The translations under genes and the position numbers were made by a program. Under the pieces are notes generated by a model that was given only the letters and a program-made list of their open reading frames with translations, did not search any database and was not told the DNA's origin. Of a stretch of 9,359 nt of DNA, positions 1 through 6,197 are shown one piece after another (within the stretch, counting starts at the first letter, position 1; the number at the start of each line of letters is the position of its first letter). The stretch spans positions 1 to 9,359 of the forward strand of contig CAKZUU010000400.1 in assembly GCA_937922175.1 (NCBI GenBank), read 5' to 3'. Source of the DNA: an uncultured Gemmataceae bacterium. Its GTDB lineage: Bacteria; Planctomycetota; Planctomycetia; Gemmatales; Gemmataceae.

Positions 1-1
1 G

Positions 2-451
2 ATTCAACTGCGGCAAACGGTAGGCCTGCCGGGAATGTGTGTGCTGCAATTCGCGTTCGGCGGAGACGCCTGCAACCGCTATCTACCTCACAATTTCGAC
101 CGCCACTCGGTGGTCTACACCGGCACCCACGACAACGACACAACACTCGGCTGGTATCTCCATGCCGAGGAATGGGTCAAGGATCACGTTCGGCGATATC
201 TCGGCCGCGACGGCCGCGACATCGCTTGGGATCTGATCCGGGCGGCCTGGTCCTCCACCGCCGACATTGCCATCGCCCCTTTGCAGGATGTGCTCAATTT
301 GGGCAGCGAGGCACGAATGAACACCCCCGGCGTGGCCGAAGGCAACTGGCGCTGGCGTGTCCCCCCCGGGACTTCCCTCGCCCAACCTTTAGCGCGGCTG
401 CGCGAACTGACCGAGTTGTATGGCCGGTTGCCCCAACCGCCGGCTGGTTAG
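2..451 (+). CDS. malQ: 4-alpha-glucanotransferase (amylomaltase, GH77), C-terminal part
   Basis: This is the last 149 residues of a GH77 4-alpha-glucanotransferase. The enzyme transfers maltodextrin segments between alpha-1,4-glucans in the cytosol during glycogen or maltodextrin metabolism. The reading frame is open from base 2, so the gene begins outside the window; the family is usually about 500 residues or longer. What is visible is highly typical: LRQTVGLPGM, then VLQFAFGGDA, then YLPHNF, then VVYTGTHDNDTTLGWY. The Asp of THDNDT corresponds to the third conserved catalytic carboxylate of GH77, the transition-state stabiliser; the nucleophile and acid/base residues lie upstream and cannot be checked. 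The C-terminal motif LNLGSEARMNTPGVAEGNWRWRVP matches the family's usual end. The ATG at 35 is internal and not the start. The TAG stop overlaps the stop of the convergent ACT-domain gene by four bases. Confidence 0.95.
   Translation: MQLRQTVGLPGMCVLQFAFGGDACNRYLPHNFDRHSVVYTGTHDNDTTLGWYLHAEEWVKDHVRRYLGRDGRDIAWDLIRAAWSSTADIAIAPLQDVLNLGSEARMNTPGVAEGNWRWRVPPGTSLAQPLARLRELTELYGRLPQPPAG
425..439. other. Small GC-rich hairpin at the end of malQ
   Basis: A perfect 6-bp inverted repeat, CGGTTG and CAACCG, is separated by the three bases CCC and ends ten bases before the malQ stop. It lies inside coding sequence and has no run of T after it, so a role as a terminator for either convergent gene is only a possibility. 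A chance palindrome over Pro and Leu codons is just as likely. Confidence 0.2.
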
Positions 452-882
452 CTTTGCGTGCCCAAATCGGCAAGGATCTCGGCTGCCCGATTGCTGTCCG
501 GAACCGTGTCGAAGGCAGCATAACCCACGAACTTCCCATTCATCACGACCATCGTCAGTTCGTGAAAACTGATGCCGGCCGTCGCCCAGGCTCGGGTCAG
601 TTTGTGGGCCAGTCCCGCTTCGTTGTCCCCCTCGACACGGATGACGACCGGTTCAGGTACCTCGTGCAGGCCAATGCTCTTCGCCGCTTTCACTTGTTCC
701 GACGACGTCAGAGGAGCGACATACAACACCCCGTACCCGGGCTTGTCCGGACGACGTTGCGTGAAAACAAAGGCCAGATTGGCTCCCGCCTCCGCCAACA
801 CCGCCAGCTTACTCGCGACTCCACCTGCTCGATCTTCGACTTCGCCGGCCCAAACGTGAACGCGATCCAATCGGAACCGCAT
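448..882 (-). CDS. Tandem ACT-domain protein
   Basis: A 144-residue cytosolic protein made almost entirely of two ACT-like domains, roughly residues 6-60 and 78-142. Each shows the pattern of a strand, a D-x-x-G-type turn and a helix: DRAGGVASKLAVLAEAGANL at 17-36 and DNEAGLAHKLTRAWATAGIS at 86-105. ACT domains bind small ligands, usually amino acids, and regulate enzymes. No catalytic domain is attached, so this is probably a stand-alone ligand-binding regulator; its ligand and partner are unknown. I chose the start at 882 because GGGAG lies nine bases upstream. An in-frame ATG at 957 would add 25 residues that lack ACT similarity and would sit in the likely promoter region. The TAA stop overlaps the malQ TAG tail to tail. 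Confidence is high for the fold and low for the role. Confidence 0.85.
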   Translation of the reverse strand: MRFRLDRVHVWAGEVEDRAGGVASKLAVLAEAGANLAFVFTQRRPDKPGYGVLYVAPLTSSEQVKAAKSIGLHEVPEPVVIRVEGDNEAGLAHKLTRAWATAGISFHELTMVVMNGKFVGYAAFDTVPDSNRAAEILADLGTQS

Positions 883-938
883 GGCGCTGTTCTCCCACGG
901 AGGAATACCCGTCGATGCCAGGATGAATACTTGGACGC

Positions 939-967
939 ATGATACCCGATAGTTCAACGATTGGAAA
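939..967 (-). promoter_or_regulatory. Putative sigma-70-type promoter of the ACT-domain gene
   Basis: Read on the minus strand, TTTCCA (962-967) and TATCAT (939-944) are separated by exactly 17 bases. They match the -35 consensus at four of six positions and the -10 consensus at five of six. Transcription would start near 932, giving a leader of about 50 bases before the ATG at 882. This supports the shorter start, because an ATG at 957 would fall inside the promoter. It was found by eye with no scoring, and planctomycete promoter consensus is poorly defined. Confidence 0.3.
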
Positions 968-1147
968 TACTCTCAGCACTTTCCGTTGCCAAAGGCCGGC
1001 CGCGCCCGGCTGAAGTTCGCCGGATCCGCCTGTTTTGAAAGTCATCCAACCGAAGGCGTCGTCGCGCCTCTGGAAGCGGGGTGACCGAAGCGGTATCTTG
1101 TCGGCATTGCGAATTCAACATCTAACGGCACCAGCGGAGCCTCAGCG

Positions 1148-2335
1148 ATGGCAACCAATCCCCCTCTCAATCGCAAGTTACGAATGGGACTCATCGGTGG
1201 TGGGCAGGGCGCGTTCATCGGCCGAGTGCATGCCACCGCCGCGGTGATGGACAATCGAGCCGTCCTCGTCGCGGGAGCGCTGTCTTCCGATCCGAACCGG
1301 GCCAAGGCGTCGGCACCGGATTATGACATTCCACCCGATCGAGCTTATGGTTCTTATCAAGAGATGGTAAACGCCGAGAAAAAGCGCGATGACCGGGTGG
1401 ACTTCGTCTCCATCGCCACGCCCAACCATACGCATTTCGACATCGCCAAGGCCTTCATCGAGGCGGGTTTCAATGTCGTTTGCGACAAGCCGATGACCTT
1501 CACCTTGAAGCAGGCCGAAGAACTCATCGGTCTGGTCGAGCGGAGCGGCGTTGTCTTCGCCCTCACGCACAACTACACCGGTCATCCGCTGGTACGGCAA
1601 GCGCGGCAAATGGTCCTCTCGGGAGAACTGGGCGAAATCCAAGCGATCCGCGCCTTTTACATTCAAGGTTGGCTCCGAAGCCGCCTGGAGACCGGAGGGC
1701 AAAAGCAAGCCAGTTGGCGGACCGATCCGAAGCAATCCGGCGCTGCGGGATGCTTCGGGGATATCGGCACCCACGCCTACAACCTGACCCGATATATTAC
1801 CGGTCTGCTGCCGGAGCAGGTCTGCTGCCAATTGAAAATCTTCGAGGCGGGACGCCAACTGGACGATTACGGGACTGCGATGATCCGTTTCGAAAATGGG
1901 GCCTTGGGAACCGTGACCGCCTCGCAAATTTCGCACGGTCGGGAAAATGACATCTTCATCGAGATCGACGGAACGAAAGCGTCGCTGGAGTGGCATCAGG
2001 AAGAGCCGAACAAGATGTTCGTGCGGAAAAACGGCGAACCGCACAAGATTTACACCCGTGCCGGTGGTCCCTACCTGTCGGAAGCCGCCGCCAAAGCGAC
2101 GCGCATCCCTTCTGGGCATCCCGAAGGCTATCTCGAGGCGTTCGCCAACATCTACACCGCGGCCTACGAGGCGATGTGCCGTCGCGCCGTCGGCGAGAAG
2201 TTTGAAACCCGGGACACTATTTACCCCAACGTCTACGACGGCGTCGACGGGATGAACTTCATCGACAAGTGTGTCGAGAGCAGCCGCCAAGGCGGCGTGT
2301 GGGTTTCGATGAAACACCCTGCGTGTCGGCGATGA
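1148..2335 (+). CDS. Gfo/Idh/MocA family oxidoreductase
   Basis: A 395-residue NAD(P)-dependent oxidoreductase of the glucose-fructose oxidoreductase / inositol dehydrogenase / MocA family. The N-terminal Rossmann fold opens with MGLIGGGQGAFIGRVH at 13-28 (nucleotide-binding glycines 17-21). It continues with FVSIATPNHTHFDIA at 86-100 and the DKP signature at 113-115, a variant of the usual EKP, in which K114 is the expected catalytic lysine. The C-terminal domain contains GDIGTHAYN at 204-212; D205 and H209 correspond to the conserved GD-x-G-x-H substrate/catalytic residues. The late motif HPEGYLEAFANIY is typical of the sugar-acting branch. There is no Tat or Sec signal, unlike many exported planctomycete members, so it should be cytosolic. 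GGAG at 1136-1139, eight bases upstream, supports the start. Substrate cannot be deduced; inositol, another cyclitol or an amino- or deoxy-sugar is possible. The gene ends 81 bp before leuD. Confidence 0.92.
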   Translation: MATNPPLNRKLRMGLIGGGQGAFIGRVHATAAVMDNRAVLVAGALSSDPNRAKASAPDYDIPPDRAYGSYQEMVNAEKKRDDRVDFVSIATPNHTHFDIAKAFIEAGFNVVCDKPMTFTLKQAEELIGLVERSGVVFALTHNYTGHPLVRQARQMVLSGELGEIQAIRAFYIQGWLRSRLETGGQKQASWRTDPKQSGAAGCFGDIGTHAYNLTRYITGLLPEQVCCQLKIFEAGRQLDDYGTAMIRFENGALGTVTASQISHGRENDIFIEIDGTKASLEWHQEEPNKMFVRKNGEPHKIYTRAGGPYLSEAAAKATRIPSGHPEGYLEAFANIYTAAYEAMCRRAVGEKFETRDTIYPNVYDGVDGMNFIDKCVESSRQGGVWVSMKHPACRR

Positions 2336-2348
2336 CGTCGAGAGGAAT

Positions 2349-2397
2349 TCGGGGTGTCTGGGGGCTTTCATTTCTCGCAGGTCGGCAGACACCCCGA
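2349..2397. repeat. 12-bp inverted repeat between the oxidoreductase gene and leuD
   Basis: TCGGGGTGTCTG at 2349-2360 and its exact reverse complement CAGACACCCCGA at 2386-2397 flank a 25-base spacer. They fill most of the 81-bp gap between the two + strand genes. A transcript crossing it could form a strong GC-rich stem. The downstream arm is followed by CTTGATTTGAAGG and not a T run, so it is a poor match to an intrinsic terminator. It ends about ten bases before the leuD Shine-Dalgarno region and so does not hide it. It may be an mRNA-processing or stabilising stem, a factor-assisted terminator, an operator, or a dispersed palindromic repeat. Confidence 0.55.
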
Positions 2398-2416
2398 CTT
2401 GATTTGAAGGGGACCT

Positions 2417-2992
2417 ATGCGCGAGATCATCGAGGGCATTGCCTACGTTTTGGGCGACAACATCGACACCGATCAGATCATCCCGGCTCAGTACCTGACG
2501 TTGAATCCAGCGATCCCTGAAGAGTATCGCAGGTTCGGCAAGTACGCTCTCAGCGGGGTCCCGATCTCGCAGGGTGGTTTGCCCAAAGGGCATCTTCCGT
2601 TCCACGACGGCCCGGAGGAATACCTTGCGGCGTATCAAATCGTTGTTGCCGGCCGGAATTTCGGGTGTGGATCATCGCGAGAACATGCCCCGATCGCGCT
2701 CGCGGCGGCGGGGGTCGAGGCGGTCATCGCGGAGTTTTATGCGCGCATTTTCTTTCGCAACGCGGTGAATGGCGGCTATCTCATCCCCTTTGAGACCAAC
2801 GATCGGCTCTGCGAACGGATTTGCACGGGCGATCGGCTACGGATCGATGTCCCGGCCGCCCGCTTGTACAACCTGACCACGCACGAAGAGTGGCAGTTGA
2901 AGCCTTTAGGCGAGGTAGCTCCCATCATCGCTGCCGGCGGGTTGTTCCCCTATGCCGAGAAAATGGGGATGCTGCGGCCGGGCAGAACTTAG
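2417..2992 (+). CDS. leuD: 3-isopropylmalate dehydratase small subunit
   Basis: The 191-residue small subunit of isopropylmalate isomerase. With LeuC and its 4Fe-4S cluster, this converts 2-isopropylmalate to 3-isopropylmalate in leucine biosynthesis in the cytosol. The swivel-domain signatures are all present: GDNIDTDQIIP at 13-23, GRNFGCGSSREHAP at 79-92 and ARIFFRNAVNGG at 109-120. After IIPAQYLTL comes EYRRFGKYALSGVP (36-49), a segment that recalls plant plastid and related bacterial small subunits more than the enterobacterial LeuD, which is also somewhat longer. A homoaconitase-type or related hydro-lyase small subunit is the main alternative. AAGGGGA just ahead of the ATG supports the start, though the spacing is short. 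No leuC lies in the window; the gene may be cotranscribed with the upstream oxidoreductase or have its own promoter. The TAG stop overlaps the stop of the convergent lipoprotein gene. Confidence 0.92.
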   Translation: MREIIEGIAYVLGDNIDTDQIIPAQYLTLNPAIPEEYRRFGKYALSGVPISQGGLPKGHLPFHDGPEEYLAAYQIVVAGRNFGCGSSREHAPIALAAAGVEAVIAEFYARIFFRNAVNGGYLIPFETNDRLCERICTGDRLRIDVPAARLYNLTTHEEWQLKPLGEVAPIIAAGGLFPYAEKMGMLRPGRT

Positions 2993-3960
2993 CGACTGCG
3001 GCCTCGAATGATGGGGGCGGTCGGCGGCTGGCGGAATGTGGTGTTGCCCGGCTGGAGTTTCGCCAAGTCGAGAGACAAGACACCCGGCTTTTGCGGCCGA
3101 GTAAACCAGATACTGGCCATCGCCGGATCGATCGGCAGATTAACTGCCACCGTGTCCATGACCAGCCTCAACGTCAGTTGATCGAGTTTTCGTTCACCAG
3201 GATAAAACAGGGTCACCCGCCGTGGCACGACGAATCCCGCGGGAGTCTGTTGCATCTCTTCGATGTCCGCTTGGCAAATCAAGCGCATGTTCGCGTCGAG
3301 CAATTTGCGTGAGCGTACCTGCGGTTCCGTCCCGCTGACGGTTCGGGCATTGAACGTCGTCACTTTGTAGACCGGCTTGCCTTGGGGCGAGCGAGTCGCT
3401 TCGATCAGATCGAACGTCTTTCCATCTCGGGCATACTCGATACGCAGGTCCGCTTGCGGATCGACGCCGGACATTCCCAATGCTTCCATGATCCATTCGG
3501 GATAAATGGGAAGAGGAAGCTGGGCTTTCGGCAGATCGGAGTGGGAACAGTGATAAAGAGCCGGTGTCTCACCGCCGCGACCCGCATCCCCAACCCAGAA
3601 CCAGAATTCCCGATCATTCGAGCCGACGTCCACCACGTCGGAGCGTGCTCCTGGAATGTATCCTTCCAAGCGGAAATTTCGGGGTTTTTGCGCTTGCAGG
3701 GTGCCGTTCAAACCCACCGAACGCAACCCCATCCCGAGGCTGGCCTCCATCGCCAGGTTGTTGACCTGCAACGACTGGATACGTGCCGATTCGCGGTTGA
3801 GGTAAGCGGCAAGACTCTCTTTTGTCGGTCGCTCGTGCAACGCCGTCGATTGACCGCCCGGATGCAAGATGTTGTTCCGAAACCATTGACAACCACTCAC
3901 CGGAAGCAACAGAAATCCGACGGTGCTGAACGCCCAAAGGAAGGTTCGGGGAGTTTTCAT
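2989..3960 (-). CDS. Predicted lipoprotein of unknown function
   Basis: A 323-residue protein with a classic lipoprotein signal: MKTPR, a hydrophobic stretch at about 7-21, then the lipobox VSGC with the lipidated cysteine at 24. Residue +2 is Gln, so there is no inner-membrane retention Asp. The rest is soluble and rich in beta-type segments, for example NLAMEASLGMGLRSVGLNGTL, FRLEGYIPG and FWFWVGD. This repeated strand pattern loosely recalls LolA/LolB-like or DUF4292-like lipid-binding folds, but that is an impression only and I do not recognise the family. I chose 3960 because AGGGA lies seven bases upstream and the signal peptide then begins normally. The in-frame ATG at 3978 would add six residues and overlap the previous gene. 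It begins ten bases after the stop of the small protein gene at 3971-4459, so the two form an operon. Confidence 0.85.
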   Translation of the reverse strand: MKTPRTFLWAFSTVGFLLLPVSGCQWFRNNILHPGGQSTALHERPTKESLAAYLNRESARIQSLQVNNLAMEASLGMGLRSVGLNGTLQAQKPRNFRLEGYIPGARSDVVDVGSNDREFWFWVGDAGRGGETPALYHCSHSDLPKAQLPLPIYPEWIMEALGMSGVDPQADLRIEYARDGKTFDLIEATRSPQGKPVYKVTTFNARTVSGTEPQVRSRKLLDANMRLICQADIEEMQQTPAGFVVPRRVTLFYPGERKLDQLTLRLVMDTVAVNLPIDPAMASIWFTRPQKPGVLSLDLAKLQPGNTTFRQPPTAPIIRGRSR

Positions 3961-3970
3961 GGAACGTTCC

Positions 3971-4459
3971 CTATTCACCGCCGAATACGCGGGTCACCTC
4001 ATCCTGGACACGTCGAATGTCGTCCTCCGACATTTGCGGATCGATCACCTCAAAAGTGACTCGGGATTTCGGACAGGAGAGCAGCAATCGCGTTTCACCA
4101 CAATGAACCCGTACCTCCTCGAATTTCAGCCGACGACGCCTCAGCAGCAACAAGGCCAAGACATAGCGAAATCGAACTTTCTCGGGTTCGATGTCGTCAG
4201 CCCATCGTTCAAAACATTCCATCAACAAATCGTCGTCAAAAGTCAATCGACGTTTCTGCGGAAAATTCGGAACCCGACTGATCCAATGGGCCACACAGCC
4301 CGGCGGAGGTCCCCGCCACGCTTCGGCGCTGAAATCCCTGCGCACGTATTGGCCTTCTTGATCGATCAGCGCACTGTACACTCTCTCGCCGGGTTGTAGA
4401 GCCCTGCCAGTGGCAGCACACGTCCGGGTATGAACCTGGATCGGATAAGTGGCGATCAT
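3971..4459 (-). CDS. Conserved-looking small cytosolic protein, function unknown
   Basis: A 162-residue protein with no signal peptide or membrane helix. The N-terminal third has an orderly pattern: CAATGRALQPGERVYSAL at 14-31, RRDFSAEAWRGPPPG at 40-54, and CVAHW at 55-59. This recalls a small beta module with a possible metal-binding cysteine, but there is no complete zinc-ligand set (Cys at 14, 55, 119 and 128 only). The middle, RFRYVLALLLLRRRRLKFEE, is probably a buried amphipathic helix, not a membrane span, because it is short and strongly charged. The C-terminal part is a strand pair followed by a charged helix. GGGAG at 4469-4473 sits nine bases before the ATG. It is translated just ahead of the lipoprotein gene, which suggests a shared process at the envelope. 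I do not recognise it; similar unnamed proteins occur in planctomycetes as far as I recall. Confidence 0.75.
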   Translation of the reverse strand: MIATYPIQVHTRTCAATGRALQPGERVYSALIDQEGQYVRRDFSAEAWRGPPPGCVAHWISRVPNFPQKRRLTFDDDLLMECFERWADDIEPEKVRFRYVLALLLLRRRRLKFEEVRVHCGETRLLLSCPKSRVTFEVIDPQMSEDDIRRVQDEVTRVFGGE

Positions 4460-4502
4460 TGGCCGCTACTCCCACGGCTGAATCGGCGGCGACTCCTTCT
4501 CC

Positions 4503-4538
4503 GTATCGATACTATCGCCGGACGCTCTCGCCGAGCAA
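4503..4538 (-). promoter_or_regulatory. Possible promoter overlapping a 10-bp palindrome, upstream of the 4459 gene
   Basis: The 168-bp gap between the thioredoxin-like gene and the next gene downstream contains the perfect palindrome GTATCGATAC at 4503-4512. On the minus strand TTGCTC (4533-4538) and TAGTAT (4509-4514) lie 18 bases apart, each matching consensus at four of six positions. The palindrome would overlap the -10 region, an arrangement that would suit an operator. Both parts are weak enough to be chance. Confidence 0.2.
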
Positions 4539-4627
4539 CGGTCCATTGGCTCGGGCAACCGCCGATTTGTCCTCCGACCGTCCGTTTGTGCCGATTAAGC
4601 GGGAAACATCAGGCCGTCACACTCGAA

Positions 4628-6031
4628 TCATCGCTTTGTCAAAATTTCAACGAGCTCCTTGTGAATCAGGTCCGGGTACTCTCCGCCCCATCCAGGGGCT
4701 TGCCAACGCAGTTTGCCCATTTCGTCCAATACCCAGACCGACGGGGTCCGCTGGCCACCTGACACCTCGAAAAGCCGTCGGCCGTCGAGCACCGCGAAAC
4801 CGAGTTGAAATTGCTCGCGGAGGCGACGGGCGTCGTCGGCGTTGCCCTCGACAAGCAAGACCAACACATGCACCTGACCGACGTAACTTTGGGCGGCCGA
4901 TTTAGCATACGCGAGAATCCACGGCAGCAAACGAGACCTGGGGCGAGCGAACAGGAGGACGACGGGCCGACCACGATACATCGCAAGTGAAACCTTCGTG
5001 CCGGCAACCGGGTCGGCGATCTCGGTGGCGCGAATGGGGGAATTCATGGTCTCGGCCGGTGTCGATCGACCCTGCGGAGGAGCTTCCGCACGCACGACGA
5101 TTGGCTCGGGAGGGCGCTCTCCGGCGCGTGCGACTTCTGCCTGCCTTCGGATGGAGCGCAGAGCGGCGGCATACGGAGATCCGTGGTCTCTGTGTCGGTC
5201 GATCGCCCGGAGAAGATCGTCGTAGCCCCGATAATCGGGTTCGCCCCGCGGTTTGAGTAGTTCCTGCAAACGTGCGGAGAATTGAAGTGCCGCTCGGATG
5301 TCCGCCAGTCGGGAGCGAAACTCGCCCGACGGGATCGGCGCCGGCGGAGCGTATAAATCAATCACTGTTGTCGAGGAGTACACCTCTCCCGACTCGCTTC
5401 GCCAGGTCAGATTACGTTCTGCGTGATCGACGAACCCTTCATGCAGGAGAACGGAGACAATCTCTTTTCGACGCCAGACAAACTTTCCCGGCTCGAGCCA
5501 ATCGCGCGACGCTTGCTCTCCGAGAAGCTTGAGGCAACGTCCCTTTTCTCGCCGTTCGACGACCAAGGCACGCCATTCCATCGGCCCCGTCTCGGGGTCG
5601 TCGGTGCGCCAGGATTGTCCGGGTTGCAACTCCGCAGCCGGCAACTCGAGGAAGGGATAATACTCCAACGTGGGTGGCATGTCGATGGGCAAGCGAGGTG
5701 CCGTACTGACCGCCTCCCAAGTCACTCGGCCGGACGGGGCGATGCGAGCCAGTTCCAAGCGCACTAGTCCCACCGAGTCGCTGGAACCCGATTGCGGAAG
5801 TCGCTGCTCGGTCATCAAGGCTGCCAAAATACCGCCTGAATCAGCTTCCAGGATGAGCACATGCGACACCAATTGACAGGTTTGATAAGCGGTCGGCTTT
5901 TCGCCTTTTCGTTCGTAACTCGCGAAATAAACGAACTCCTGCCCGCGCTCGACACGCAGGGGGATCATCCGGCCACTCGGTGGCGGGGCCGACAGAAGCG
6001 AACCAGCGATCAACCACAGCAGGCGGGTCAT
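4628..6031 (-). CDS. Exported protein with a cysteine-free thioredoxin-like C-terminal domain
   Basis: A 467-residue protein with a short N-terminal hydrophobic signal (about 3-14, then APPPSG), so it is probably secreted across the inner membrane. Residues of about 22-230 form a beta-rich region with no motif I recognise. A basic, charged linker follows (about 235-335). Residues of about 337-467 have the order of an AhpC/TlpA-type thioredoxin fold: DPVAGTKVSLAMYRGRPVVLLF, a helix, VGQVHVLVLLVEG, then RTPSVWVLDEMGKLRW with the expected cis-proline at 430. The place where CxxC should be reads FARPRSRLLPW (361-371), and the only cysteines are at 52 and 166, so dithiol redox chemistry is not possible. 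It is more likely a binding or scaffold domain. A weak AAGGA lies about 14 bases before the ATG. It lies 168 bp upstream of the small protein gene on the same strand, so cotranscription is possible but unproven. Confidence 0.8.
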   Translation of the reverse strand: MTRLLWLIAGSLLSAPPPSGRMIPLRVERGQEFVYFASYERKGEKPTAYQTCQLVSHVLILEADSGGILAALMTEQRLPQSGSSDSVGLVRLELARIAPSGRVTWEAVSTAPRLPIDMPPTLEYYPFLELPAAELQPGQSWRTDDPETGPMEWRALVVERREKGRCLKLLGEQASRDWLEPGKFVWRRKEIVSVLLHEGFVDHAERNLTWRSESGEVYSSTTVIDLYAPPAPIPSGEFRSRLADIRAALQFSARLQELLKPRGEPDYRGYDDLLRAIDRHRDHGSPYAAALRSIRRQAEVARAGERPPEPIVVRAEAPPQGRSTPAETMNSPIRATEIADPVAGTKVSLAMYRGRPVVLLFARPRSRLLPWILAYAKSAAQSYVGQVHVLVLLVEGNADDARRLREQFQLGFAVLDGRRLFEVSGGQRTPSVWVLDEMGKLRWQAPGWGGEYPDLIHKELVEILTKR

Positions 6032-6088
6032 CGTCCCGTTGCCATCCTTCCGACCCTGGACGCGCAGACTTCGTGAGAGGCAGCCGAA

Positions 6089-6116
6089 TGTATAACGTCT
6101 TCTCCCTTGGCGACAA
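6089..6116 (-). promoter_or_regulatory. Putative promoter of the thioredoxin-like protein gene
   Basis: In the 166-bp divergent gap, the minus strand reads TTGTCG (6111-6116), a 16-base spacer, then TATACA (6089-6094). Each hexamer matches sigma-70 consensus at four of six positions. The start of transcription would fall near 6082, about 50 bases before the ATG at 6031. I saw no equally good pair for the gene that starts at 6198 on the other strand. Assigned by eye only. Confidence 0.28.
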
Positions 6117-6197
6117 GTCGAAGCGATTCGCCTTTGTTCCGTCGGCTTCTACAACAACCCGCAATTCTCGCGCTTACCGAATCGATCGGAATTCTCC

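Noticed and set aside
37..942. A 301-codon open frame on the plus strand across the end of malQ and the ACT gene
   Set aside because: The translation is dominated by Arg, His and Pro and runs through two real genes in other frames, which is typical of a GC-driven shadow.
995..1010. Short stem GCCGG / CCGGC in the divergent gap between the ACT and oxidoreductase genes
   Set aside because: Only five base pairs in GC-rich sequence and no T run; not distinguishable from chance.
2332..2520. Possible leader peptide for leucine attenuation ahead of leuD: an ATG overlapping the oxidoreductase stop, with four Leu codons in its first 30 codons
   Set aside because: The Leu codons are scattered and not clustered, the frame continues about 100 bases into leuD, and the inverted repeat does not form competing stems with a T-rich terminator. 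It does not fit an attenuator.
1178..2638. A 486-codon open frame on the minus strand, antisense to the oxidoreductase gene and the start of leuD
   Set aside because: It lies opposite two clearly recognisable genes, its translation is Arg-rich and low in recognisable motifs, and it has no convincing ribosome binding site. It is a shadow caused by high GC at third codon positions.
2972..3003. Eight-base direct repeat CTGCGGCC at 2972-2979 and 2996-3003 flanking the leuD/lipoprotein stop overlap
   Set aside because: It is short, GC-rich and within two coding regions. There is no inserted element between the copies, so a target-site duplication or attachment site is not supported.
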